In this document: in pieces, positions 23,960 to 31,797 of the stretch
How the letters are laid out: every line of letters begins with the position of its first letter
How positions within the stretch are numbered: position 1 is the first letter of the stretch
Virus record (IMG/VR): IMGVR_UViG_3300008120_006850
Span: 1 to 44,398 of that record
Direction: 5' to 3' (one strand)
Source of the DNA: a virus
DNA length: 44,398 nt
The notes under the pieces: generated by a model
Seen by the model: only the letters and a program-made list of their open reading frames with translations
Databases searched by the model: none
Told to the model about the DNA's origin: nothing
Program-made: the position numbers and the translations under genes

Positions 23960-25140
23960 CGACCAACTTCGTGAAAATAAACACTCTTTGCTTCATCATA
24001 TGTCATACCAATCATTTGATTATAAAAGTGTATATCAGTCTTTAAATTACCCTCACTCTTTAATTTTTTATATCTTTCAATTGCTTTGGGTTTCCACCAT
24101 TCCATAATGGCTTTATTATCATCGGCAAATAACTTCTTCATCACCAATTTATCTTCGGTAATTTTATTTTGAAAGAATTCTTTGCTGTTTTCATAAAAAC
24201 AACTGTAATATACACCTCGTTCATAACCATGCATATAATGGCTCTGTTTTATATCACACTTACTAAAGATCATTCCTATAACTCTGGATTTAGCACCTGT
24301 TACAGGCCCACTTACACCTTCTTTTTGTGTCATGGCTTTATCATACTTTTCAGTACAATTTTCTTTTACCCAATCGTGCCATACTTTATAAATCTCATCA
24401 TCAGGCTTAATGGCAACTTTACCAGCACTAGTACCACACTTGTGCCACCATTTTAAACTGTTGTACATACTGTAGCTACCGTACAACGATGTGGTGGTCA
24501 TACCTACAAGAGTTTGATTATAGAGTTTCTTCCATAAATCTCTTACACCACTACTAACAACCATTGCAGCTGCTAGTTTACCACCCAAGAAATTGTATCC
24601 AAATGGTTGTGTACTAATAATACTACTACCAATAGCACTGTGTGCTAGCTTTTTATCCACAATTTTATTGTCAGAACTCCAACCAATATAATTGTCACGA
24701 TCTGTGATTGTAATTACATCACTACTTACAGCTAGTACTCCAATATAAGGAGTTTCTGGTTTATTTTTATCAATTATTAAAAACTTAAGAAATCTACCTG
24801 GCGTTTGACTAAACTCAAAGGTACTTACGAATACTCTCAATAAGTTCCAATCTTCTACTTGTTGTTTTGACTCAACATATACTAACTCTGGTTGACAATT
24901 TTCGATTTCTTTGATTGTACCCGATTCATCGTTAAAATCAGTTGGTCTCCAAATACGAGCTTTTATTGTATTTAATTTATTAGCTAAATCACGATAGTGT
25001 TGTACTTCCAACCACTTCTTATAAAATGTCTGTTCTTCTACAGACATAGATTTTAGAAAATTGAGATTATCTATCAATTTCTTTTTGTTAGTGTTAAAGT
25101 CAAACGCCTGTATACCAAAATATTCTTGTAATGCATCCAT
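23956..25140 (-). CDS. DUF4338/DruA-like protein
   Basis: This is a 394-residue protein. The middle part shows GRFLKFLIID, then YIGVLAVSSDVITITDRDNY and YIGWSSDNKIVDKKLAH, followed by a QPFGYNFLGGKLAAAMVV segment, LWKKLYNQTLVGMTTTSLYG and WWHKCGTSAGKV. This recalls DUF4338, the family of the Druantia defence protein DruA, in the order 'RflilD...lG.l..s....~RD..IGW' and a later 'tTfvd..Y.g..~~~lgt..Gr'. The GNAT-like core (Mom-type) is another possible relative. The N-terminal 100 residues and the C-terminal 130 are unfamiliar. The biochemical role of DruA-type proteins is not settled. It has a promoter reading into the opposite-strand gene's start region. Confidence 0.55.
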   Translation of the reverse strand: MDALQEYFGIQAFDFNTNKKKLIDNLNFLKSMSVEEQTFYKKWLEVQHYRDLANKLNTIKARIWRPTDFNDESGTIKEIENCQPELVYVESKQQVEDWNLLRVFVSTFEFSQTPGRFLKFLIIDKNKPETPYIGVLAVSSDVITITDRDNYIGWSSDNKIVDKKLAHSAIGSSIISTQPFGYNFLGGKLAAAMVVSSGVRDLWKKLYNQTLVGMTTTSLYGSYSMYNSLKWWHKCGTSAGKVAIKPDDEIYKVWHDWVKENCTEKYDKAMTQKEGVSGPVTGAKSRVIGMIFSKCDIKQSHYMHGYERGVYYSCFYENSKEFFQNKITEDKLVMKKLFADDNKAIMEWWKPKAIERYKKLKSEGNLKTDIHFYNQMIGMTYDEAKSVYFHEVGR

Positions 25141-25150
25141 ATTTATAACT

Positions 25151-25178
25151 AGTATACCATGGCATTTAAGAAAATCAA
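25151..25178 (-). promoter_or_regulatory. Probable extended -10 promoter for the DruA-like gene
   Basis: On the minus strand: TTGATT (25173-25178), a 16-bp spacer and TATACT (25151-25156) preceded by TGG, an extended -10. The ATG is 10 bp further on, so the leader would be only about 3 nt. The element lies inside the first codons of the opposite-strand gene. Confidence 0.5.
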
Positions 25179-25398
25179 TCCAAAAGAAAAGATCTTTTAT
25201 ATATTTGAAATATCATCCACAAAGTTTTTGATATTGGATAGTGAGATGGATGAACCCATTTATTATGGTAGCTGGAACATGACCTCTGGTATTATAAGAT
25301 CAATAAAAGATAAAATGCCAAAAGCTACAATAAACTACTATACAAAAGAAAAAAGCGGATTGCTTAAATACAATCCGCTTTGGTCCTACGTTCCTTAA
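25159..25398 (+). CDS. Small hypothetical protein, lone plus-strand gene in minus-strand region
   Basis: I do not recognise this 79-residue protein. The sequence looks like a folded protein (IFYIFEISSTKFLILDSEMD, then a YYGSWNM segment) and codon usage is typical of the surrounding phage genes. It lies head-to-head with the DruA-like gene (18 bp between start codons) and tail-to-tail with the winged-helix gene. No good plus-strand promoter or ribosome site is visible. Its last codons contain the terminator hairpin of the opposite gene. It may be a real gene, or a chance frame; I favour the first. Confidence 0.5.
   Translation: MAFKKINPKEKIFYIFEISSTKFLILDSEMDEPIYYGSWNMTSGIIRSIKDKMPKATINYYTKEKSGLLKYNPLWSYVP
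25343..25380 (-). terminator. Rho-independent terminator after the winged-helix gene
   Basis: On the minus strand a 10-bp perfect stem, AAGCGGATTG and CAATCCGCTT with an 8-nt loop (25353-25380), is followed by TTTTCTTTTG (25343-25352). It begins 25 bp after the stop at 25405 and lies inside the 3' end of the plus-strand gene. Confidence 0.8.
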
Positions 25399-25404
25399 CT
25401 CTTA

Positions 25405-25791
25405 TTAAGCGCCAACGGCATTATTATTTTGTACGTTGATGCTTGTCTCGGTTGACTTTCTATCAAAGATATCAACCGCCGTTGGAACATTTGTGATTTT
25501 AATCACATTCACAGTTGGTGATTCCTTCAAGATAACCTGTCGAGACTTAGCTTCTTCGATATGTTCCTTGGTAGGAGTACCATGTACAAATACAAGAGTT
25601 GGTCGGCCCTTGCCATTGTGTAGTACACCAATATCAGTAATCTCACCAGAGTCCAGTGCTTTCTTGAGACGTACTCGTAGTGTAATTTCTACAAAGTCTG
25701 GGTTATTGGCATTCAACTCTTTAATAGTAAAGACGTTTGAGGGCCATGTTACTGTTAGGTTTGTCTTATTCTTTCGATCTGTCTTTTTCAT
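25405..25791 (-). CDS. Winged-helix-like DNA-binding protein, strongly expressed
   Basis: This is a 128-residue protein. Residues about 13-68 (TVTWPSNVFTIKELNANNPD, then FVEITLRVRLKKALDSGEI) with the following TDIGVLHNGKGRPTLVFVHG read as helix-turn-helix plus a beta wing: the 'G~PtlvF' hairpin is typical. The C-terminal 45 residues are polar and perhaps disordered (TSINVQNNNAVGA). It has a consensus promoter, an AAAGGA ribosome site 9 nt before the ATG, a terminator, and more G/C-ending codons than its neighbours, all pointing to high single-gene expression. Function as a regulator or architectural protein is inference. Confidence 0.7.
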   Translation of the reverse strand: MKKTDRKNKTNLTVTWPSNVFTIKELNANNPDFVEITLRVRLKKALDSGEITDIGVLHNGKGRPTLVFVHGTPTKEHIEEAKSRQVILKESPTVNVIKITNVPTAVDIFDRKSTETSINVQNNNAVGA

Positions 25792-25842
25792 GTTTTATCC
25801 TTTCTGTTTATAGTTGTTTAGTGAACAAATCACTATAGATAT

Positions 25843-25870
25843 ATTATACCATCGTTATATTATATGTCAA
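25843..25870 (-). promoter_or_regulatory. Perfect-consensus sigma70 promoter for the winged-helix gene
   Basis: On the minus strand: TTGACA (25865-25870), a 16-bp spacer and TATAAT (25843-25848). Predicted start near 25836, leader about 45 nt, with AAAGGA upstream of the ATG. The -35 covers the last sense codons of the VWA gene. Confidence 0.85.
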
Positions 25871-27938
25871 TAGCTTCCATCATCTTACCATTGACTGTTT
25901 TTACAATCTGATTTAGATTCTCCACATTGATAAAATGTGAATCACTACCATACATGGTCTTGAAGTTGTTACGAATTACCTCAAGTCCAAAAGTATCATA
26001 ATCAGTTACAAAGTAAGAAATAATGTTATAACCAGATTCCTTAATCATTTTTACTTGCTTACGAGTATGTTCACAAGCTTGTTTGTCACGATAATTAAAT
26101 GAGATTCCGGTTTGTGTATTGTTATAATAAAAACAAGGTTCACCGTCACTAATATTAACAAAATAACTATTTGTACTACTATCAGCTTTTGGCAAAAACT
26201 TCATTAGTGCTTCAAAACACAATCCTTCTGGAGTAGTGTTTACTGGTACCAAGTAAGAAAACAAGTTCTTGATCTTAGAAAACTTATCTACTTTAGAATT
26301 ATAAGCAATTAGAATATATGGATTGTTGCTCATCGTTGTACGAAAACTAATAGTAAGATCAACATTATCAATCATAGATGTAGCCTTAGCTAGGGCTACA
26401 CATAGCTTGATTGTACGATTCCACTTACTACCTCGCATACTAGCACTAGCATCCACACTAATATGAAAGTTAACCTTCTTATATTTGGTTGTGAATGTAC
26501 TATAAAAGATATTGCTATCGGTTTCAAATCCCAATTCATGCATTAATCGTTTATCAATCTTACCCAAATTACGGCGGGTAAATTTGTCAACGTTAATTTC
26601 GTTACGAATTTGAAGACGACGACCTAGCTTTGTACCAAGTACAATACCGTCATCTACATTCTTCTGAAATTCCTTGTGTGTATTTTCATTGTTAACACCA
26701 ATTCCCATGGGAAATTCTTCAGACATAATAAGGTCTTTGGTCATATTCTTTACAAGAATACATTCGATATTTCCAATCATACCATTAGCCTTAAGCATTT
26801 CTTGCGCTACAGGTACTAGATCAATTTGACTCTTTTCTAGAACGTCCAATAATGCCTTTTCACGTTTAGAAACCTTCTTCTTTTTAATTTTACCAGCAAT
26901 AAAATCCTTCTGTTTCTCAAAAGCCTTTGTAATCTTAGTTTGTTTGGTCTTGCTAACATTAGCATCATTGCCAATATCCGAAACAACAGGTGTATTATCA
27001 GTAGTTACTGTTGATTCTGTACCACCAAGTACATCAGATACATCTTTATTGCTATCAGTAGACATAGAAACCCCAGAAGAAGTGCCTTTTCCGATACCTC
27101 CTTCTTGTCCCAAGACCATTTCACTTGGCTGTTGATTATGTTCGTTGATGTTCTTAAATACAATTTCAGCAATCTTATAAGCAACATTTAACCGATCTTT
27201 TGCAGTAGTCAAACGGCTAATATTGGTAAGATTCAATTCTTTGGCAATATCATACAAACCAGGTAGTGCTTTTAGATTGGTGCTTGGATTTGTAAGATTA
27301 ATAATGCGGTACAAGTAAGACTCGATGCTCAATGTACGATATAGATCACTTTCCAAGGCATCTGTAATTACCTTGTTGTTGAAATATGCGTCATACAAAG
27401 CATCATAGTATCCACGATAGCCAGGAGCATTACGATGTACAGTATAGTCAATAAAACGATCCTCTACATAGTTTAAAATGGTCTGACAAGTCTTACCTAC
27501 TTCATCTTTTGAAATATTCAACTTTTCAGTATAGTTATAAATGTCACGGGGTACATTCATCCATACAGTCTTGAACAATTCAAAATCAGAATATTTGATG
27601 TGGCTGCCTTCGTGTAAGGCTAGTCCGACAGCCACATCAAAATTATCCTTCTTAGTAATATCGCTACTGATATAAACCACCTTACCGTCAGTACAATTTA
27701 CCGCACTATCATTGAACACTACAGGTACATTCTGATTTGTCAGAATACTGACATAATTAGCAACAGCACGACGAGCAGAGGATAGACGAATCAGTCGAGC
27801 GGTGTTCTCGCTTACACGATCTTCAGCATCGACTGTAGCATCGTTGCCATCTTCTTCAGCAATAGCTACGTCTAGTTCATCTTCCCAATCCCATTCGTAA
27901 TGGTTGTCTTTAAGCCAGAAATCACTGTAGTTACTCAT
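25860..27938 (-). CDS. CobT-like VWA protein with HExxH metallopeptidase motif
   Basis: This is a 692-residue protein. The N-terminal part carries VGLALHEGSHIKYSDF, a HEGSH zinc motif (His109, Glu110, His113), with NYVEDRFID (Glu159) downstream where the third ligand of such metallopeptidases sits. Residues about 270-360 are low-complexity and basic, a likely linker. The C-terminal VWA domain has the MIDAS motif DASAS (Asp496, Ser498, Ser500) and VNISDGEP (about 603-610). With the AAA ATPase encoded just upstream it forms a MoxR/VWA (CobS/CobT-like) pair, as seen in several T4-like marine phages. Its job is unproven; a chaperone or protein-remodelling role is more likely than cobalt chelation. 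Confidence 0.85.
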   Translation of the reverse strand: MSNYSDFWLKDNHYEWDWEDELDVAIAEEDGNDATVDAEDRVSENTARLIRLSSARRAVANYVSILTNQNVPVVFNDSAVNCTDGKVVYISSDITKKDNFDVAVGLALHEGSHIKYSDFELFKTVWMNVPRDIYNYTEKLNISKDEVGKTCQTILNYVEDRFIDYTVHRNAPGYRGYYDALYDAYFNNKVITDALESDLYRTLSIESYLYRIINLTNPSTNLKALPGLYDIAKELNLTNISRLTTAKDRLNVAYKIAEIVFKNINEHNQQPSEMVLGQEGGIGKGTSSGVSMSTDSNKDVSDVLGGTESTVTTDNTPVVSDIGNDANVSKTKQTKITKAFEKQKDFIAGKIKKKKVSKREKALLDVLEKSQIDLVPVAQEMLKANGMIGNIECILVKNMTKDLIMSEEFPMGIGVNNENTHKEFQKNVDDGIVLGTKLGRRLQIRNEINVDKFTRRNLGKIDKRLMHELGFETDSNIFYSTFTTKYKKVNFHISVDASASMRGSKWNRTIKLCVALAKATSMIDNVDLTISFRTTMSNNPYILIAYNSKVDKFSKIKNLFSYLVPVNTTPEGLCFEALMKFLPKADSSTNSYFVNISDGEPCFYYNNTQTGISFNYRDKQACEHTRKQVKMIKESGYNIISYFVTDYDTFGLEVIRNNFKTMYGSDSHFINVENLNQIVKTVNGKMMEAIDI

Positions 27939-27965
27939 AATAGTTTATTTTTTTATTTATACGGA

Positions 27966-28937
27966 TCAGAAAGGAGGCTGATCAGTCTTTAGTGGATCAT
28001 TGAACAACTTGTCCTTAGACTCGACCTTGATGTACTTTTGTACAAGCTGTCGAATATAAGTACGTTCACTATCCACACCTCCATCATCACTAAAGTTAGG
28101 ATAAATGGTTGACTCTGCAATTTCAAGCAAATTAAATCCATCAACAATAAGTTCAGCGATCTCAACCGTTGAACGTGTGGGAATAAAATTCGTTAGCTTG
28201 CTGTCATCTTGTTTGACTTGTTTACGTGTATGTTCAGCAATTTCACAAACAGCCTTGAGAATGTCAAGCTGATCTTCATCTGAAATATTGAAACGATTCT
28301 TTAGTAGATTGAATTCACTATCCTTGTCAAGTGGAGTTACTTCGATCTTGACTGGAAAACGTGAAAGTAGAGCACGATCCATTACACGGGTAGCAGTATA
28401 TTCATTGCCCACGTTAGCTGTAGCAATAAAGGTAACACCGTCAGCGACCTTGACAACTTCACAATCGTCCTTTTCATCAAGACGTAGATAACGTTGAAGA
28501 TCATCCAAAACAGTCATTAGAATATTAACACCATCGTGGTGACTACGACTAATTTCGTCAAGAAGAATAATTGCGTTAGGAGTACGAATAGCCTTGATAA
28601 AGCTAGACTCCTTGAATAGAGTACCCGTCTTTTTATCGAAATGGGTATTGCCAATCAAAGCACTACGTGCGTCTTGTGTAGCACCAAGATTAAAATAGAA
28701 GAAGTTATCTTCACGACCAATAGCCTTAGCTACAGTCTGTGCAGATAGAGTTTTACCACAACCAGTTGGACCAAGAAGCAAAATGTTCTTGCCACGAATA
28801 GCACTACGTACCATGTACTTCCACTTTAGATCATCCATGATCAACGAAGATGGACGTAGATTGATACAAGTATTTAGATACTGTTTGATATCAAAATCCT
28901 TGCCAGTAACCAGACTTAGTGAGTTTTTATTTTTCAT
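27966..28937 (-). CDS. MoxR/CobS-like AAA+ ATPase
   Basis: This is a 323-residue protein. NILLLGPTGCGKTLSAQTVA holds Walker A (GPTGCGKT, about 56-63), NAIILLDEISRSH holds Walker B, and VTFIATANVGNEYTATRVMD contains the sensor segment with the 'AT.N' Asn. ALLSRFPVKIEVTPLD provides the arginine-finger region. The order is that of MoxR/CobS ATPases, which work with VWA proteins on protein complexes. It is 28 bp upstream of the VWA/HEGSH protein gene on the same strand and is preceded by a sigma70-like promoter and a terminator for the previous gene. The two genes thus form their own unit. Confidence 0.9.
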   Translation of the reverse strand: MKNKNSLSLVTGKDFDIKQYLNTCINLRPSSLIMDDLKWKYMVRSAIRGKNILLLGPTGCGKTLSAQTVAKAIGREDNFFYFNLGATQDARSALIGNTHFDKKTGTLFKESSFIKAIRTPNAIILLDEISRSHHDGVNILMTVLDDLQRYLRLDEKDDCEVVKVADGVTFIATANVGNEYTATRVMDRALLSRFPVKIEVTPLDKDSEFNLLKNRFNISDEDQLDILKAVCEIAEHTRKQVKQDDSKLTNFIPTRSTVEIAELIVDGFNLLEIAESTIYPNFSDDGGVDSERTYIRQLVQKYIKVESKDKLFNDPLKTDQPPF

Positions 28938-28959
28938 ATGTTTTTCTTACCGTAAATCC

Positions 28960-28987
28960 ATCTTACCACGGATTTATAAGAAGTCAA
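28960..28987 (-). promoter_or_regulatory. sigma70-like promoter for the MoxR/VWA unit
   Basis: On the minus strand: TTGACT (28982-28987), a 16-bp spacer and TAAGAT (28960-28965). A 7-bp inverted repeat, TAAATCC and GGATTTA, flanks the -10 region and could be a protein-binding site. The predicted leader is about 15 nt. Confidence 0.6.
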
Positions 28988-28990
28988 TAG

Positions 28991-29023
28991 AGAAAATAAA
29001 AAAACCACCAGTTATGGTGGTTT
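28991..29023 (-). terminator. Rho-independent terminator after the His-rich protein gene
   Basis: On the minus strand a 9-bp stem, AAACCACCA and TGGTGGTTT with a 4-nt loop (29002-29023), is followed by a run of T with one A. It starts 8 bp after the stop codon at 29032 and sits just upstream of the MoxR promoter. Confidence 0.8.
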
Positions 29024-29031
29024 AGGTTACT

Positions 29032-29364
29032 TTAACGATGAATGTGATGTACGTGATGGTGATGATAACCATGATAGTATACTATCGCCGGAGGAGGACA
29101 ATAATAACTAGGTTGTACATAAACCACAGGTTGTGGTTGAACATATACTACCGGTTGAGGTTGTACTACTACAGGTTGTGAATAAACAACTGGTTGTGGT
29201 TGTACATATACAACTTGTGTTGGGGGATTAAGTACACGATCAATAACATGAATTGCTGCAACTCCGGTTAACACTTTACCTACAGTTGCCCATTCTCTAT
29301 CGCCAGCAAACGTTTGGGAAGTTAAAGTTGCACCCAATGCTGCGATAGTAATTAATTTTTTCAT
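29032..29364 (-). CDS. Exported QPVV-repeat, His-rich small protein
   Basis: From ATG 29364 the protein has 110 residues; AAGGAT lies 6 nt upstream. A 45-nt longer frame from a TTG at 29409 overlaps the promoter and is rejected. MKKLITIAALGATLTSQTFA is a Sec signal peptide with a cut after TFA. A repeat of QPQPVVYVQPQPVVY units (about 50-84) is followed by a Pro/Tyr segment and a His-rich tail, HGYHHHHVHHIHR, which could bind metals. Similar proline/tyrosine-rich exported proteins are common in bacterial genomes, and I know no phage function. It is a single-gene transcription unit with its own promoter and terminator. Confidence 0.8.
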   Translation of the reverse strand: MKKLITIAALGATLTSQTFAGDREWATVGKVLTGVAAIHVIDRVLNPPTQVVYVQPQPVVYSQPVVVQPQPVVYVQPQPVVYVQPSYYCPPPAIVYYHGYHHHHVHHIHR

Positions 29365-29391
29365 ATTTATCCTTTTCTTAGATATACTTTT

Positions 29392-29420
29392 ATTGTATAT
29401 CAAAACCAAGAAAATGTCAA
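29392..29420 (-). promoter_or_regulatory. Near-consensus sigma70 promoter for the His-rich protein
   Basis: On the minus strand: TTGACA (29415-29420), a 17-bp spacer and TACAAT (29392-29397), with a leader of about 20 nt. The -35 begins directly after the TAA stop of the upstream gene (29421-29423). Confidence 0.75.
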
Positions 29421-30065
29421 TTACTTCTTTTTCTTTTTACCGTTTTTAGTATACTTTACAACTAGTTTTTGTAAAGCTTTTGGTAGTGTAGGAGGGGTGT
29501 GTTTTGGAGTAACACTCTTGTACTCAGATGCTTTGATAAACTTACCAACAACTTGCATTGGTTCTGTTGGGTTATCAATTTCTTTGTTCATAGGTTCAGC
29601 TTTAATATTCTTTATCACCTTATAGTTGTCTTTAAAATCAACCATATGTTCCATATCTTCTTGTTTATCAGCTGAAGTACCACCTTGTTTGTCCTTAGCA
29701 TTATCTACACTCTTTTGTAAAGCCGCATCTACGTAATTCAAATCCTTTGATTCTAAGTATTCTTTTACAAACTTTTTAACTTCATCGAATGTTCTAAACA
29801 ATTTCTTTGTTCTATCACTATAATCTTTGAAGGCTTGTACGTCACATATACCGTGTACTATTGGACGAATACTAATATGATATGGTTCACATTCACATAC
29901 ATTGTAATTACCCGCATCATCCAACACAATTGGCTTCTTGATTTCTTTGGATAGTTCATCAATTAAATCACCCCAAGAAGCAGCTGCTTTTGTGTATTTT
30001 TGTTCTAGGGTTTCTTTTACAAGTCTTTTAACTAGTTCTTTGGAAGGCTTCATATTAATATACAT
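29421..30065 (-). CDS. Hypothetical Lys-rich phage protein
   Basis: This is a 214-residue protein that I do not recognise. MKPSKELVKRLVKETLEQKY at the N-terminus is helical; residues about 45-70 (PIVLDDAGNYNVCECEPYHI) look like beta strands; the C-terminus is strongly basic (KYTKNGKKKKK). The true start may be the second ATG at 30053, four residues later. No known nuclease or enzyme motif is visible. It is followed directly by the promoter of the His-rich gene and follows the PAS protein gene with a gap of 25 bp, in the same direction. Confidence 0.6.
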   Translation of the reverse strand: MYINMKPSKELVKRLVKETLEQKYTKAAASWGDLIDELSKEIKKPIVLDDAGNYNVCECEPYHISIRPIVHGICDVQAFKDYSDRTKKLFRTFDEVKKFVKEYLESKDLNYVDAALQKSVDNAKDKQGGTSADKQEDMEHMVDFKDNYKVIKNIKAEPMNKEIDNPTEPMQVVGKFIKASEYKSVTPKHTPPTLPKALQKLVVKYTKNGKKKKK

Positions 30066-30090
30066 ATAAATAGTATTGGGTATCTAATTA

Positions 30091-30645
30091 TTAATCTTTT
30101 TTATTGTCTAATATCTCAATGTGTCCTATATACCCATGACTATCATTTCTAGTAGCTATTACCTTAACATTATATACAGTTCCTTCTCTATCTATCAATC
30201 TATGTGTACTAGTACTACTTCTTTTATCTTTAATAGCTCTCTCCCATTCTTTTTCCACCATCTCTAGATCTTCACCGTGTACTCCATTTTTCCAGCCATT
30301 ACCAAGAAAATACTCTACATCGTGTTGTAATAATTGACAATACTTTTCATTTACCCAAGTACAGTTGCCATTCGTATCACATTCAAATATTGGCTCGGGT
30401 CTATTATCTAATATCCATTTTTGACGAATGCATATAGTATTGATTAAATCACTATCCCGACAGACCTGTTTTTCTATTTTATCTACTTTATCTTTTAAAG
30501 AAGTACCTGAGTTGGGTTTTACTTCCTTTAAAATTTCTTTAACATTTTTATTCAATGTATAAATCCATTTAAATGCGCCGTAAAGAATACCACCTGAAGC
30601 ACTTATTACCAGTACTTTTTCTAAGTAATAAAAAAATTGTTCCAT
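30091..30645 (-). CDS. Membrane-anchored PAS-domain protein
   Basis: This is a 184-residue protein. One N-terminal membrane helix, VLVISASGGILYGAFKWIY (about 12-30), is followed by a coiled-coil stretch (KNVKEILKEVKP, SLKDKVDKIEKQVC) and a PAS_3-type domain (about 75-183). The PAS domain shows RPEPIFECDTNGNCTWVN, EKYCQLLQHDVEYFLGNGWK, the GVHGEDLEMVEKEW 'Hp.D' segment, and HRLIDREGTVYNVKVIATRN. There is no kinase, cyclase or DNA-binding output domain, so signalling would go through a partner or oligomerisation. The gene follows the nrdB terminator by about 20 bp. Confidence 0.8.
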   Translation of the reverse strand: MEQFFYYLEKVLVISASGGILYGAFKWIYTLNKNVKEILKEVKPNSGTSLKDKVDKIEKQVCRDSDLINTICIRQKWILDNRPEPIFECDTNGNCTWVNEKYCQLLQHDVEYFLGNGWKNGVHGEDLEMVEKEWERAIKDKRSSTSTHRLIDREGTVYNVKVIATRNDSHGYIGHIEILDNKKD

Positions 30646-30666
30646 ATAAGATGAATATAAATATAA

Positions 30667-30697
30667 TAAAAAACGAGTACTATTTAAAGTACTCGTT
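30667..30697 (-). terminator. Rho-independent terminator after nrdB
   Basis: On the minus strand the 9-bp stem ACGAGTACT and AGTACTCGT with a 6-nt AT loop (30673-30696) is followed by TTTTTATTATA. It lies 30 bp after the nrdB stop and only about 20 bp before the start of the PAS gene, for which no separate sigma70-type promoter is visible. Confidence 0.8.
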
Positions 30698-30726
30698 ACA
30701 TTTTTTGAATTATTTACAATTGTAAT

Positions 30727-31785
30727 TTACAATTTAAAGTCGTCGAACGCACCTTCTGTGATAGTATTATCAACGCCTTTTACATAACTACTCAATTCAG
30801 TTTCTTGAGGAGCTACTTGTAGTTTCTTACTATCATAGTAACTATCCAACCATCCACTCAGTGGATTAGTCTTAGCATTAGAATATAATTTCTTAAATCC
30901 AAGACTACTTAGTCTATTATTAGCCAGCCATTCAACATAGTGTTTTAGACTTTCACTTGTTAGACCTACTAGATTACCCTTACTAAATAGATAATCTGCC
31001 CAATCTTTTTCTGCATTTACTGCCATTTCATAAGCGGCATAGATCTTGTCTTCGTTTTTCTTAACAACGTCTTGGAATCCTTCATCTGGATTGTTAATCC
31101 AATTCTTCATAATGTTTTGGGTAATAGCAACATGAAGATTTTCATCACGACTGATAAACTTAATAATCTTACTATTACCCTCCATCTTTCCACGATATCC
31201 AAAGTAGAAACTACAAGCAAATGATACGTAGAATATCAACCCCTCAGTAATTTGAGTAGCTAATACTGCATCAAACAATTGTTGTTTAACATCATCTGAC
31301 GGCGCTAGTAGTTCATCGTATTTTTTACTAATAGCCTTAGCTCTCTTCACAATTTCTTGGTCTTCCAAAACACTATCAAAAAACTTGGTAGCATCTGGAT
31401 AAACATTGTTAAGAATGTATGTATAACTGTTACTGTGAATAGTTTCAAAAAAACTCCACGCATTCATGCAAATTTCTAATTCACTATTAGTAACATGTTT
31501 CATAAGTTCATGTATGCTACGACTCAACATGCTATCAGTCATAGTTTGAAACTTAAGGTTACTATCAAATACAAATCGTTCTTCGGGAGAAAGATTCTTA
31601 TAATCGCTGATATCTTTTACAAGTGAAACTTCTTGGGGTCTCCAGAAAAAATTCAATTGTTGGTCATATAGTTCATAGAACTTTGGATACTTTATCAAAT
31701 CATATCGTTGTAGCGATAGATCCTCTCCAAAGAACATTGGATTTCTTAACTGGTCTATGTTTTTTTTATTCAATACTGTTTTCAT
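30727..31785 (-). CDS. nrdB: Class Ia ribonucleotide reductase small subunit
   Basis: This is a 352-residue protein of normal NrdB length. The iron ligands and radical region are present: MTDSMLSRS (Asp), AWSFFETIHSNSYTYILNNV, with Glu/His ligands and the tyrosine equivalent to the E. coli Tyr122, ITEGLIFYVSFACSFYFGYR and ISRDENLHVAI with Glu and His. The C-terminal GAFDDFKL is the flexible tail that docks on NrdA. The ribosome site AGGAGGAAGAG directly before the ATG is the strongest Shine-Dalgarno in the window. It follows nrdA by 12 bp, forming an nrdA-nrdB unit that makes dNDPs. Confidence 0.95.
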   Translation of the reverse strand: MKTVLNKKNIDQLRNPMFFGEDLSLQRYDLIKYPKFYELYDQQLNFFWRPQEVSLVKDISDYKNLSPEERFVFDSNLKFQTMTDSMLSRSIHELMKHVTNSELEICMNAWSFFETIHSNSYTYILNNVYPDATKFFDSVLEDQEIVKRAKAISKKYDELLAPSDDVKQQLFDAVLATQITEGLIFYVSFACSFYFGYRGKMEGNSKIIKFISRDENLHVAITQNIMKNWINNPDEGFQDVVKKNEDKIYAAYEMAVNAEKDWADYLFSKGNLVGLTSESLKHYVEWLANNRLSSLGFKKLYSNAKTNPLSGWLDSYYDSKKLQVAPQETELSSYVKGVDNTITEGAFDDFKL

Positions 31786-31797
31786 CTCTTCCTCCTA

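Noticed and set aside
27954-27961. T4-type late promoter TATAAATA upstream of the VWA gene
   Set aside because: The octamer also appears inside several genes and in spacers on the wrong strand in this AT-rich sequence, so a single match is not evidence.
25860-28937. Cobalamin biosynthesis (cobalt chelatase) by the CobS/CobT-like pair
   Set aside because: No other cobalamin gene is present, and MoxR/VWA pairs serve many remodelling roles; the resemblance is at family level only.
29365-29409. TTG-initiated extension of the His-rich protein
   Set aside because: It runs through the promoter and leader, whereas the ATG at 29364 starts a clean signal peptide with a ribosome site.
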